Shown here: in pieces, positions 22,701-34,219 of the stretch
Layout of the letters: each line of letters opens with the position of its first letter
How positions within the stretch are numbered: position 1 is the first letter of the stretch
Position numbers and translations under genes: made by a program
The notes under the pieces: generated by a model
The model's database searches: none
Seen by the model: only the letters and a program-made list of their open reading frames with translations
What the model was told of the DNA's origin: nothing
DNA from: Anaspis maculata
Lineage: Eukaryota > Arthropoda > Insecta > Coleoptera > Scraptiidae
Length of the DNA: 64,000 bases
Assembly: GCA_949128115.1 (NCBI GenBank)
Contig: OX421964.1
Location: 32,542,177 to 32,606,176, forward strand
Direction of reading: 5' to 3'

Positions 22701-25300
22701 TACTTTCATATTAAAACCAGAGTAAAGTGGGGCTTTTTCGAGGGCTCTTTTGCCACAACAGAAACGTCTTGCCTGGGTTCCAAGACCAATCCAATCCTGT
22801 TGGCAGCTTGTCTGGTAATTTTTCTCAGCTCGTTCACTCCCATTGGAGTATTCTTATTCCAGGCTGAGATGCAGCTTTTGTTCCAGGATGGGTTCACAGA
22901 TAAAAAGAATCGTTCGGTACCAATGCTACAGCCTCGTTTTCCCAACGGTTTTCTAAACAGTCGCACGGGGCAAAACTCTGGATTTCCGGGATTGGAGACC
23001 AGCCATTTGCTGTCTGCAAATTTTCTCCAACCCTCTTGGCCCGTTTTCGGAAACCTTGGGATTGTATTCGATCCTGCTGGTAAAAATGGCATCAGCGTTT
23101 GTTTCTTCTTTGAAAAAATACGTGGTGAACCGCGTATTTAGGGCCGCATCCTGGCCCTTCCACGCCAGTTCGTAGGCGGCAATGTGGTAAAAGCGTTTTT
23201 GGAGACCTCTTCGGGAGTATCTTCGTCCCACACCTTCATCATTTCAAAAACGTCGTTTTCGCTCAAAACCAACGCACGGTTTTTTAGCGCATTTTCCATC
23301 TTGATGAAAATCGCTATTGCAACCGCTTTGTCCGTCCGTCTGTCCGTCCGTTCCTCGAACTCCTCCGAAACTAGACGCCCTAGCTTTCTAATTTTTTCGC
23401 TGTTACATAGCTGCCACTCCCAAAGGAGGGCTAGGCTATATTGGATGTCTATATTGCGCCGCCAACATAGAGAAAACCGCCCCCGATAAACTTGAAATAA
23501 CATAATATTGCACTTTCTACCAGACCTGATGCTCTGGTGTTCTCATTTTTTGAATAATACATAGTTGCCACTTATAAACGTAAGCCAAGAAACATTCCGT
23601 CTTCAATATGCGCCGCCGACATGAAAAAACTGCTAAAAACCGCCCCCAATCACTTGAAAATGAAAAACATAAACCCGAAGACATATAGCGATCTGATTCT
23701 TTCGGTATATAAATAGCTGACTAAAAATGGGAAAGGATAGGCTACTTTTGATATGGCGCCGCCTCCAGCTTCCGCCCCCAAAAGAAAAAAAGTGCAACTC
23801 TCAACAATTTCCATTGATTAAGCTGATAATGCTACCTCGAACATTTATAAACTCTCGACTCAACTTGTGCAAGAATTTCTTTGCCAAACTCCGCCGCTCC
23901 CACACGCCGCCCCCAAAGTGAGAAATAAATGTAAAACATGAACCTGAAGACATAGCGATCTAATTCTTTCACTAAATTGATAGCTGACTGAAATTGGAAA
24001 AAGATAGGCTACTTTTAATTAGCCGCCGCCTCCAGCTGCCGCCCCCAAACGAAAAAAATGCAACTTTTACAATTTTCACTGATTGTCATATTTCCCTTAC
24101 ATTTAGAAATTAGAAACTCTCAACTCAAACTGTGCAACAGTTACTTTGCCGAATGCTGCCGCCCCCACACGCTGCCCTCAAAGTGAGAGATGAATGAAAA
24201 ACATAAACCCGAAAACATAACGATCTAATTCTTTCGCTATATGGATAGCTAACTGAAAATAGGAAAGAATAGGCTACTTTTGAAATGGCGCCGCCTCCAT
24301 CAACTTCCACCCCCAAAAGAAAAAAAGTGCAACTTCCAATAATTTCCACTGATTTACATTTTAATGTTACCTTAAACATTCAGAAACTCCCAACTCAAAC
24401 TGTGGGAGAATTTCTATGCCAAACTCTGCCGCTTCCACACGCCGCCCCCAAAGTAAGAGATAAATGTAAAACATAACCCTGAAGACATAGCGATCTAATT
24501 GTTCCGCTATATAGATGGCTGACTAAAAATGGAAAGAGATAGGCCACTTTTGATTAGTCGCCGCCTCCAGCTCCCGCCCCCAAACAAAAAAATGCAACTT
24601 TAACAATTTTCACTGATTGTCATATTTCCTTAAACATTTAGAAACTCCTAACTCAAACAGTGCAACAGTTACTTTGCCGAATGCTGCCACCCCCCCCCCC
24701 ACGCTGCCCTCAAAGTAAGAGATAAATGGAAAACATGAACCCGAAGACATAGCGATCTAATTCTTTCGCTATATGGATAGCCGACTAAAAATGGGAAAGA
24801 ATAGACTACTGTTCATTAGTCGCCGCTCCCAGCTCCCGCCCTCAAACAAAAAAATATTGATGAGTGAAAGAATTTTCATTCAAATCTAATTCATTGGCAA
24901 TTCTGATAACAAAATATCACAATGAGTTTCGAATGAAGAAAGTGGGCAAGGAATGGTGTTTCTCCTTCAACCAAATTTCTTCACGTTCACAATATGCCTC
25001 TTTGAGAAAATGCGCTACTGAGACTCACGCACGTGAAGGCATACTCACTTGTTCTTTTATCCGGCCTACATTTGAGCTCTTTTCTTTTGGCGTTGCGTGC
25101 ATCTCGCGCTTTTTTGAAATCCTTGTCGGTGAACGGATTCAAGGAACGATAGAATTCTTGGGAATATTTATCCTGGACTCTTCTGGCAACGAAATTCCAC
25201 ATAGTCTTTACCACACTCTTTTTGTAATCATCGCCGTTTTCTTTTTTCATGTTGAGTCCCCAGTCAGCCAAAATACCACAGAGTTCTTTAGATGACGTCG
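22700..25300 (-). pseudogene. Crypton/DUF3504 (KIAA1958/QRICH1-like) protein, decayed, two blocks
   Basis: Block 1, about 25300-25049, encodes SKELCGILADWGLNMKK, KSVVKTMWNFVARRVQDKY and NPFTDKDFKKARDARNAKRK, then a donor-like GTGAGT. Block 2, about 23290-22700, encodes ALKNRALVLSENDVFEMM, FYHIAAYELAWKGQDAALN, SRIEYNPKVS, ADSKWLVSNPGNPEFCPVRL and FLSVNPSWNK. This is the order of the DUF3504 domain found in QRICH1/ZMYM proteins and in Crypton-derived insect repeats. Block 2 needs at least two frame changes (near 23195 and 23040), so it is not translatable as it stands. The intervening putative intron (about 23290-25048) is filled by a 267-bp tandem repeat. The family is recognised from memory of conserved strings; whether it was host gene or transposon is unknown. 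Confidence 0.68.
23590..24855. repeat. Tandem repeat, about 267-bp unit, 4-5 copies
   Basis: The landmark GCCGCCTCCAG/ATC recurs at about 23757, 24024, 24291, 24559 and 24821, a spacing of 262-268. Each unit also has AACCCGAAGACATAGCGATCT and ACACGCCGCCCCCAAAGT or variants. Two shorter, diverged units begin at about 23450 and 23610. It sits within the putative intron of the minus-strand Crypton remnant. Confidence 0.88.
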
Positions 25301-25389
25301 ATTCCGAAAGAACGTAATTACGTATTTTGCAAAACTGATCAAATTGTTTTCAAATCGAGTTTCTGCCAATAGAAGCAGACACCTTTTAG

Positions 25390-26095
25390 TTACTGTCTTG
25401 AGGAGAGCCAGTTCTTCAGAAACACTACCAAAACGAGTACAGTGTGGTCTACAAGTTGAACATTCGAATTGATGAAATTCTTTCAAATTCTCAAGAAATT
25501 TTCTGCCATTTGTAGAATGACCTACTTTACACAAGTTACAGAATAATGCTTCTTCATATTGTTCCATGTGATCATGGAACTTGTGTAAATTCATAAACTC
25601 GCTGCCACAAACTGGGCAAATCGAGAGGCAAATGTGGCAGTCACTACTTATTTGTTTTTTCAGGTACCTATATCAGTATCACAATCAATTTCCATTTCTT
25701 GCGCAATGGAAAGATTGTCCTCAATTTCCACCTTTTCTAAAACTTGTCCATTACTGATCTGTACTGGTACGAGATCTGATATTAAATCACCATTACAATT
25801 AACTTCAGGCTGCACTCAGCATATGGGATTTTCCTTAATTTCCACAAATATGTTGATTATTAGCTTTTATTGGGGCAAGAGCCCGCAAGTCTCCATTCCA
25901 TTCAATTTCCTTATACTGCGCTCCAAATACAGGATTTTCTTCAATTTCCAGTTTCTCCACCACCTGCTGATTGAAGATTTCTTCATTTTCAGTTTTAATG
26001 CCTTTCATCAGAATCACCTGGGAATTGTTGAACATGTGGATAAAGTTGTACATATCTTTATAAAATTGCTTAAAAATAGTAAATTGCTACTTTCT
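25390..26095 (-). pseudogene. Decayed inverted copy of the ZAD zinc-finger gene
   Basis: Reading leftwards from 26095: KDMYNFIHMFNNSQVILMKG, GIKTENEEIFNQQ, EKLEIEENPVFGAQYKEIEW match the ZAD-linker of the gene at 20529-21734. A second, similar acidic segment (EKVEIEDNLSIAQEMEIDCD) follows; then CPVCGSEFMNLHKFHDHMEQ, EEALFCNLC and FLENLKEFHQFECSTC match its first fingers. The ZAD cysteines are lost upstream and the later fingers are missing. Similarity ends where the Crypton-type block begins, and a donor-like GTACCT interrupts it. It could be one exon cluster of a chimeric gene rather than dead sequence. Confidence 0.75.
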
Positions 26096-26680
26096 AAAAA
26101 ATATGGTGAGTACATGATACTTCTCCAAATAGGTAATGTTGCGTTTGAATAAGACTAAAAAAGCGAAAAATGCGAAAGAAAAGAAATCCAAACATACTGG
26201 TACAATACAGGCAACTTTCCCCTACAAGCAGCGAAGCAAATGAGGTCAAAGCATTGGAAAATTTCTTGAACAAAATTATTGATTTAGGATTTAGTTTTTC
26301 AGATAATTTTTTTTCTGATCCATCAACTTTAAAGAACGCGTACGACAGTGTGTAGCTAAGTATGCAACTTTATACTGTTCAAACCCCACGACTACACAGA
26401 AGTGTGGTGGATATTTTTCATATAAAGCTGAGCTTTCACAGAAATAATCAGAAATTTGTTTCGACTCCATAAACCGCCTTATACCCGAAGGGTAAAATAG
26501 GCAAAAGGATTAGGTAAGTAAGAAAGTAAGTAAGTAAGTAAGTAAGAAATACCAGGTGTATAACTCGATACACGTTACGAGTGGCGAGGCTCTCGTTCGA
26601 CTCTAGTGTATTCGAGAACATACGCGTAGGTTTTGGACTGTTCGAACAAACTGGAGTAGTACAAGAAAGATAGATTTCAA
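26096..26680. other. Intergenic with AGTA microsatellite
   Basis: An (AGTA)n tract lies at about 26514-26548. I see no gene; the ORF at 26170-26355 is unrecognised. Confidence 0.5.
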
Positions 26681-28274
26681 CCTCGGAAAAAATATGGACG
26701 TCCTGAAAATTTGATATTTTGTTCAGAATTGAGTGCTCTACAACATATCCAAAATCGCCAAAAATCGCACCCGGGAGTTTCGAGTTATTGGAGGGGGGGT
26801 AAAAAATTGCAGGTAAAAATAGAGGGGATGGAACCCGTCAATCCATTGGATGAGAATACATTATAGTTCGACGTATCATATCCTATTGATACTATATTTT
26901 GGTACAAAAAGTGTCCATCATTGTTGAAGGGGAGTAGTGGGGGGGCAAAGCTCTGCTAGGTGGTCCATTTTGTTTTTCTGGCCATGTAGAACCGATCACG
27001 ACAAGTTTGGTATCTTTTCCGACTAAATTCGATCTCCTGGACTCATATTCGATGTGTAAATTTAAATGAAAACAACTTTAAACAAGTTATCTTGAAAAAA
27101 CTTGTTTTTTCTTTGACAATTTTGACGAATTTTTGTTTTACTGTTGGAGGCGTTCATTTACAAAAAAAATTCAGGGACCATCAAGTTGAAGTGTATTCTC
27201 CACAAAAATCATCCACTCGATGTATAGTTTTGTTTCTCGAATTTAAAAAATCGATTTGAACTTGAGCCGGCGCGGCGCGTCGTCTACTATCGACCAGAAC
27301 ACTACAGCATGCACCTTTAAATGAAAACACCTCGAACTATTGAAGAAATAACAACTAATTTTTGAAAATTGAAGGATCTGTGGAGAATTGAATTTCCTAT
27401 AACATAAACAAAATCGCCATGAATCGCACTGCAGGGTTTTAAGTTATTCAAGTGGAGAGGTAACAGTTCATAGAGTATGAGTCCTGTCAAAGTGTTATCC
27501 TACTCCTCGAATAACTCAAAATCCTGCATTGTGATTCATGGCGATTTTGTTCATGTTATAGGGAATTCAGTTTTGCACAAATCCTCCAATTTTCAAAGAT
27601 GAGTTGTTATTCCTTCAATAGTTTGAGGTGTTTTCATTTAAAGGTGCATGCTGTAGTGTTCTGGTCAGTAGTAGTAGACGCGCCGTGCCAGCTCAAGTTC
27701 AAATCGAATTTTTAAACTCGAGAAACAAAATTATACATCGAGTGGATGATTTTTGTGGAGAATACACTACAATTGATTGGTTCCCGAAAATTTTCTAAAA
27801 ATGAACACCTCCTACAGTGAAAAAAAAATCGTCAAAATTGTCAAAGAGAAAACAAGTTTTCTCAAGTTGACTTGTTCAAACTTGTTTTCATTCAAATTTA
27901 CACATCGGATACGAGTTCAGGAGATTGAATTTAGTCGGAAAAGATACCAAACTTGTCGTGATCGGTTCTACATGGCCAGAAAAACAAAATGGACCACCTA
28001 GCAGATCTTCGCTCCCTCACTACTCCCCTTCAACAATGATGGACACTTTTTGTGCCAAAATAGTATCAAGGGGATATGATACGTCGCACTATAATGTATT
28101 CGCATCCAATGGATTGACGGGTTCCATCCCCTCCATTTTTACCTGCAATTTTTCACCCCCCCTCTAATAACTCAAAACTCCCGGGTGCGATTTTTGGCGA
28201 TTTTGGATATGTTGTAGAGCACTCAATTCTGAACAGAATATCAAATTTTCATGACGTCCATATTTATTCCGAGG
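26681..28274. mobile_element. Foldback element, 1.6 kb, arms about 770 bp
   Basis: CCTCGGAA...AATATGGACGTC at the left inverts to GACGTCCATATTTATTCCGAGG at the right; arms run to about 27455 and from about 27505, with only about 50 bp unpaired. Arms differ at scattered positions, so it is not an assembly mirror. The ORF at 27777-28001 and others are in-arm reading frames. Confidence 0.87.
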
Positions 28275-28299
28275 TTTTGCCGATTTTTTTACTATTTTT

Positions 28300-28560
28300 C
28301 CTGTACTAGAGGCCCCAACATGCGAGTAGAATACATCTGCCCAATTGGCGGAGGTGCCGCTTCCAGAGCACGCCGGGCGGTATTACACGCGCAGGTGATC
28401 GTCGCTGCCAGAGAATCGGTGTTAAGTTCCCAAAGATGGTAACAGTCGATTGAAGTAAATATAATAAGCACCAAATGAGCTGACCGGACACCCAGCCTTT
28501 TAAATTCATAGCGACAACGGGCCGGCGAGTAATCGGCGACGTTATTAGGGCGTTTTACTA
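28300..28560. repeat. Dispersed repeat related to 1880-2150 and 3640-3760
   Basis: GGCGGAGGTGCCGCTTCCAGAGCACG resembles GGCGGAGGCGCCGGTTCTAGAGCACG at 2015-2042, and the following GCGACGTTATTAG...GTGTATTTAGTAGTACGCGGTAATAAACA resembles 3660-3770. An AATAAA-bearing end suggests LTR or LINE-derived sequence; a solo LTR is one possibility. Confidence 0.4.
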
Positions 28561-28810
28561 GTGCGAATCATATTTGACGTGTATTTAGTAGTACGCGGTA
28601 ATAAACACTGTGTGTTAGAACGTTGGTCTCTCAACTGTTGAAAAAAAGCCAGATGCGAAATCCGTAGGTAACAACATAAATTTCGGTGCGAATCATATTT
28701 GACGTGTATTTAGTAGTACGCGGTAATAAACACTGTGTGTTAGAACGTTGGTCTCTCAACTGTTGAAAAAAAGCCAGATGCGAAATCCGTAGGTAACAAC
28801 ATAAATTTCG
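28561..28810. repeat. 125-bp perfect tandem duplication
   Basis: 28561-28685 and 28686-28810 are identical as far as I can read, each beginning GTGCGAATCATATTTGACGT. Single-event, recent duplication, or an assembly artefact. Confidence 0.93.
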
Positions 28811-29526
28811 GTTTGATTCAAAACTGAGTTCAAAACTTTCCTTATCCAGACCTGCAAAAAAATTGTATTTTGTACTTAATAAATGTGGGAGGAGAGGAGA
28901 GAGGGGAAAACAAAAATCCTGATAATTCATAAGTACTTATTATACTGCTATCACTCATCAAGAAATCATGGCTGCGACTAGATAGACAAAACTCTTATTT
29001 ACGTACCTAGCTACTTCTACTTACTATGATTAGTTTATTAAACTCATTAGATACACAATAATAATACCTAGGTAGGTGTTTGTAGGTAGGTACCTCTTGT
29101 TCGTACGTCAACACGTAAGTGCATGTCGTCGCTAATTATTATTGCATATAAAATATCCTTATCACACTTTCCAAAATCCAGTGAAAAAATAATATATCTC
29201 AGCCAAAATTACTTTATAACGTTATTATAGGTACCTATATTATGCTACATATTTTTAATATAGGATGTTGTTTACTACTTTCTTGTATACATTCAAGAGA
29301 TAAGAAGGATCAATCAACTAGGCCTCATTAATTGGAAATAGTTCGCTTTCAGTAAATTTCTGTTATTTAAAGAGATTTGTCACCTTGAGGAATATAATGA
29401 TAGAAAATGTAAACAATATAGTTATTATTACTGTCGTGTCTCTGCAGCTTTATGGTCTAGTCTGTGGTGATAATTTGCTTATGAACAAATTTTCAGTTTG
29501 AACGGGGACGCGAAAGTGGATGAAGG
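28811..29526. other. Intergenic / 5' region of the membrane-protein gene
   Basis: AT-rich with TAGGTAGGTACCT-type short repeats near 29070-29095. TTTTCAGTTTG at 29490-29500 could be either an initiator-like site or a 3' splice site for an upstream non-coding exon; I cannot decide. Confidence 0.4.
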
Positions 29527-31307
29527 ATGTCGAAAAAAGTCGTCATAAATCCAGCTGGTAACGTCTCCTATTATAATAATGGCTACCGATATAATTCGTT
29601 GCCTCATCTCGATCGTAAGTATTCCAAAATTAAATGATAACAGAGAGTAAGATAGCTATTTTATCGCTGTAAGTAGTTTTGAAATTCTTCAAGTATCAGA
29701 AGCAGCCATTTAAATTTCGCGCCTATTTGACGAAGATGATTTCGTCAGCGCCATCTCTGGGGGCGTGCGTAATTAATTATGTAAATAAATAATGATCTGA
29801 CACATGGTGCTGGTGCTAAAGTCATAAAAATAAATTTGGGAAAAAGCGATTGCGAAAGAAATAAAACAATAATTAATTGAGGCGCTCTAATGGGTACTGA
29901 ACCTCGCATTTGCTGGGGAAATTTTGTTTTGAGGTTAGGTTGTTTTCGTCTCCTATCTGAAATTTTTAAAATTATAATTTTGCAGGAATGGGAATGGGCG
30001 AGATACGGGGAGTCAAGAGAGTCGTAGCGTTTTTCATCCTGACCGCCGTATTACCAGCGGCCCTCATTATTACGCCTCTGTACCTCCGACACACTGTCTT
30101 TGCAGATGTAACGTATCCGGTAGCTGAATCTGATATTGTGGCAATCGTACAAGGCATATCCTCAGTATTTTGTGAATCTCAATCTCTGACCATGAATTCA
30201 CCATTCAACGCATTCCAATTGGTGGGCGAGCCTACGTTGAGCCAGAAGCGCAAACACATCCGCCTGAAAAAATCCATGACTTTGCCCGATGACACTCTGG
30301 AATACTGGGGCTTTTTCTTGATGAAAGGCGCCCAAGTCAAACTGAAAGTGTGCTCTCGTTACGAAGGCTCCAGGATTCTAGTCGTGCGCGGCGAGAAAAA
30401 CTTGAAAACTTGCGGCTTGCTGCAGCACAATCAGAAGAAGTACGGCATGAAGATGGACGAGGAGCACAGCAGAGTCAAGGTGACGTTCGAAAACGCAGCC
30501 GAGGTCATCAACGAAGTCGTTGACACCCAAGCAGTGGCCGAGGACACGGCCGCTGAAGACACCAGCGGTGAGAATTTAGATTTGTTCATGAAAAAACGCT
30601 TGAAGAAAAACGAAACTGAAACCGAAACCAAAGACAATGTACACAGCAAAAGGCATGCGCGTCGTAAAAAGTTCTTTGAAAAACAAACTGAGCTCTATAA
30701 ATTGCACCAGAAGTTACAGCCCAACGAAAAAATTGAGCTTCAAGTCAACAGGCACAAGCGAGATCTCGAGTTCGACGCCCACATAGCCCACGGCGGCAAC
30801 GCCAACGCCACCTTGTCAAAATCTGAAGAGAGCAGCGTCTCCAGTTTTGAAACTGATCTGCTGAATTGCTACGACGGTCAGATTCTGCTGACCCAAGGAT
30901 TTCCGCCAAGTCATCACTGCAATGACGTGCACTACTTGGAAACAAAAAGCAACCACATGGTAACGATTCATGAAGTATCGAGGGACGGATACTATTACTA
31001 CATCTTCTATTCAGACAATGACTTTGTCAAGAACGATATACACGCAGTTTTTGATATTTACAAGCCGACGTATCGTTTTGCAAACTCTTCCAAAGGAAAT
31101 GACTGCATCAATCAAACCGAGTGCCATTTCCCTATCTCTTTCTTCTCAGATGAAACTGTGATCGTTGAGGTGCCTACTAGGGATGGAATAGAACACGAAG
31201 AGGACGATATAACGTACTTAAAAAGCACTTGTCACCCTAGAGTTACTGTCTATATGATTTTCCCCATTTCTGTGCTGTTCCTCATATTGGGATGCGCATT
31301 TTTGTAA
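29527..31307 (+). CDS. Double-pass membrane protein with large lumenal/extracellular region (APD1-4 N/M-domain-like), 469 aa
   Basis: Exons 29527-29614 and 29986-31307, donor GTAAGT at 29615, acceptor TTGCAG ending 29985; the junction completes an Arg codon, giving NSLPHLD-R-MGMGEIRGVK. Residues 1-41 are hydrophilic with a short Tyr/Asn-rich stretch; a strong membrane segment lies at about 42-63 (VVAFFILTAVLPAALIITPL) and a second forms the extreme C-terminus (about 449-469), with about 385 residues between. That loop has sequons (NATL, NSSK, NQTE), several cysteines, and a basic KRHARRKKFF stretch that could be cleaved. The overall look recalls the N-terminal and middle domains of APD1-4 E3 ligases (Pfam DUF4792/DUF4793), which in animals usually lack the RING; no RING is seen here. 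Family assignment is from memory; function unknown. A 3'-UTR AATAAA lies at 31865. Confidence 0.85.
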
Positions 31308-31414
31308 AACTTGTGATTTTATTTTGTACTTAGATACTTAAGCAGCATTTTCTGTGCAATACTTTTATACAAACATTTTTTTATAGCAATTGCGTTAACT
31401 TTAAATTATTAATA

Positions 31415-31546
31415 GTGCTATTCTGTAAAAAATGACATTCCATAAACGCTCTGTTATGTAAAAATTCATGTCGCCCATTGGCTGTTGCGTAGGTAATAAC
31501 AACGTAACAGAGCCTTTATGGAATGTAATTTTTTAGAGAATCGCAC
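31415..31546. mobile_element. Palindromic MITE in the presumed 3' UTR of the 29527 gene
   Basis: TGCTATTCTGTAAAAAAT...CATTCCATAAACGCTCTGTTA against its inverse TAACAGAGCCTTTATGGAATG...AGAATCGCA. About 130 bp, no ORF. Confidence 0.75.
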
Positions 31547-32522
31547 CATAAGTTTAAAAAAAAATATTGGATTCACGTCCCCCAATTTGCCGAAGGGTCG
31601 TTGCAGTATAATATTGCACTCAACGACCACTATTATGATTGTTTTAAATCGTAATAATTATAATCCTTTATTATTTTATCATCATGGTGTCTTTAATGCT
31701 GATGGCTGAATAGGCGCAAAGTAGTCTTCTCATGTTCAATAATTTACTTTGGGTTCTACCTACCAAGAACTTAACACATTGTTAATGATAGCATGCTGTT
31801 AAATGAATTTTGCTCTGGCCAATGCTAGTTTTTCGACTACGGAAAATTCGTAAAATATTGAGAAAATAAAGACAGCTTTGGTGAAACCCAAAGTTAGTAA
31901 TAAATTGAAAAGTGCAGAAAAATACTATTAAAACACAACAACAAAAAAACAATGCAATCAGAATTAAACGGTTCCTACTTTTTATAGTAGACTTAAGCGA
32001 TCAGTTTCTTTATAAAAAATGAGGTTGCTGAGGAAATATTTTGCGGCCATTCGAACAGCGTTATGGCACCCTTAACTGTTCATGTTCTTCCATTTGTAAC
32101 TAATAATAATTAATATTAGATTATTAGCACAAAAGAGGCAAAATAATTTTGTCGTGCGTCAAGTTTGTTGGGAGTCTGGTTGCGTGCGACGCACTCAGGA
32201 ATGAAAAATTCAGAAAATGACAGCACGGTCGTCACTTGATGCAGGATCAAAATATTTTACATAAAGAAAAATAAATGTTAGTAATGATGATAAAGGTGCA
32301 CACCAATCTTGTTGATTATAAAGTGCCATGCATATTTTTGTAAAGAGTGAATAATTTGTGGACTTGCAGAAAATCAGAACAAAAATATTAGCAAATATGT
32401 TTTGGTTTTGTGTGAAACAAAATGTTGCAGAATAAATATCTGATTTTCTGCTTGATATCCACTGGACTGAATATCATAAATCATTATTAAATCAGAGGTA
32501 ATATATTCTATATAATAATTTG
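31547..32522. other. Intergenic after the membrane-protein gene
   Basis: AT-rich; contains the AATAAA at 31865 and otherwise nothing I can identify. Confidence 0.5.
31865..31870 (+). promoter_or_regulatory. Polyadenylation signal for the 29527-31307 gene
   Basis: AATAAA in GAAAATAAAGAC about 560 bases after the stop. If used, the small palindromic MITE at 31415-31546 lies inside the 3' UTR and would form a hairpin in the mRNA. Confidence 0.4.
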
Positions 32523-32680
32523 TATTGGCGGAAATCATCACCCTTGCTAAACAAATTAAACCAAGTAAGGGGATGTATCGATGATACCTGGCTTAATTGT
32601 CAGGTAACGATAGCTGATTGCTGTGATATTTCTACTGGGTTCATTATAATTGGTATCAGGGGTGATGACTTCTACCAATA
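32523..32680. mobile_element. Short MITE
   Basis: TATTGGCGGAAATCATCACC / GGTGATGACTTCTACCAATA, two mismatches, 158 bp apart. Confidence 0.65.
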
Positions 32681-32964
32681 ACTACGTACCTTCACTTATA
32701 AATCGCTGTATATTTTTTTTCAGTGGTTGTTGAATAAAAAAATACTCGGAAACAAGTCATATTCAACTTCCTTCTTCAAAACCAAGAAAATTGTAGGAAT
32801 TTTAAAATTACAAACTTGTAAAAAAAAACGAGTTCTCGTTTTTAGAAAATATACGAATGGATGTGTTTCTATTTCATAACGTTATACATAGAGGTATATT
32901 AGATGTTACCTACCCATGTTAGGTAGACTGTTATCACTCTGGAAAAGAAAATTTCGTTTTTATC

Positions 32965-33107
32965 TGAGGGCTAGATTTCAAGTCTTGAGATCCGCCCGCG
33001 CAAGTGTAGCGTACAATCTAACGCGATGAATGGCTTATATCGATGCCGTAAATGAGTGGCGTAAGTTGCGCCCATATGTTGCGCCGCTAACTTGAAATTC
33101 AGCCCTG
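32965..33107. mobile_element. Short MITE
   Basis: GAGGGCTAGATTTCAAG / CTTGAAATTCAGCCCTG inverted ends about 143 bp apart with a GC-richer body (GCGTAAGTTGCGCCC). Confidence 0.55.
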
Positions 33108-33633
33108 ACATAGGCCCTGAGTAACCAAGTGCCTACATAGGTTATACCTAAATATTTTAATTATAAAGTTTAATGTTTCTTAGGTTGGAAAAGTACAATT
33201 TTGAGTGAAGAATCACCAGTACCCAAAATTGGATAGGTACCTCTAGAACGAAGCGTCGTTCAATGAAAATCTTTCAATGGAAACTTTTTTTTTTGAAAAT
33301 TGAACCCAGAATTCAAACATACTATCCACTCTGGAAAATCACCAGTGGCGTAGAAGTTGATGAGGGCATGCAAATTACCCCTCGAATTACCCTAACTTGT
33401 TTGTATTTTTTTTTACGTGTTTGTTGTGTTAATACATGAGCTGTAATGACTTTTATACCGTCCGTTTTTTATTTTGGGCCCCAGCCCGTAGCATCTTTAT
33501 TATGGGTTTCACACCCGATATATTATATATTTTTGAAATCAGAAAAACAAGATCTTTCTAGTGATGATATGTCAAATTATTTTTGACAGATGTCATTTTT
33601 TGACAAATGACAGAATAGTACTTGTGATACATC

Positions 33634-34200
33634 ATTTTAAAGCCTATTAAATTCTGAAGAAAACTGTGTTTTTATTTTTGAAATAGGGTGTTTTTTACAG
33701 CTTCTAGGGGTCTTTCAATAGGAAAAAATGTCAATTTCAGAAATAGTCACTCAATAAGTAATAGGTATTTTTAAAATTACTAATGGTGATGGTCTAATTT
33801 TTAAATTGTCCAAATTATTGGGAAACTTTATAAACACCTTATCTTTCGGGTGGGCTCATAAAAACTCGAGTGGGGTCATTTCTGGCAAGCTCGGATGTCA
33901 TCGCGTTGGGCCGGTGGTAGTTCCAATTCACTGATCGTCGAATCTTTCATTCAAGGAACAAGGAGGCGGTCATTCGAGCAACTTCTTTAGGACATTTTTT
34001 GTTTCATTGTGATAAATCAATCATTATTATCATTAGTTTACATTAAAAATAGGTACCTGCTTTACCTATTTACTTACTATGTATTTTTGAAATTCAACAT
34101 TTTTTTCCTACTGGAAGACCTCTAGAAGCTGTAAAAGACACCCTATTACAAAAATAAGAACGCAGTTCTCCTCAGAATTTTATGGGCTTTAAAATGATGT
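33634..34200. mobile_element. Element inserted in the left arm of the 33410-37555 foldback
   Basis: ATTTTAAAGCC...GAAAACTG and its inverse GGCTTTAAAAT; arms about 110 bp including AGGGTGTTTTTTACAGCTTC / GAAGCTGTAAAAGACACCCT. ATC precedes and follows it. The right arm of the host palindrome (37258-37275) reads straight through the equivalent point. Confidence 0.75.
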
Positions 34201-34219
34201 ATCCACGGATTTCTGAATA

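Noticed and set aside
24864..25295. 143-codon plus-strand ORF
   Set aside because: Antisense to the recognisable DUF3504-type block; plus-strand protein has no recognisable features.
26681..28274. Assembly mirror artefact explaining the long palindrome
   Set aside because: Arms differ at many scattered positions and the centre is unique, which a mirror misassembly would not produce.
28300..28620. Complete LTR retrotransposon
   Set aside because: No second LTR, no gag-pol sequence and no convincing primer-binding site; at most a solo-LTR-like fragment.
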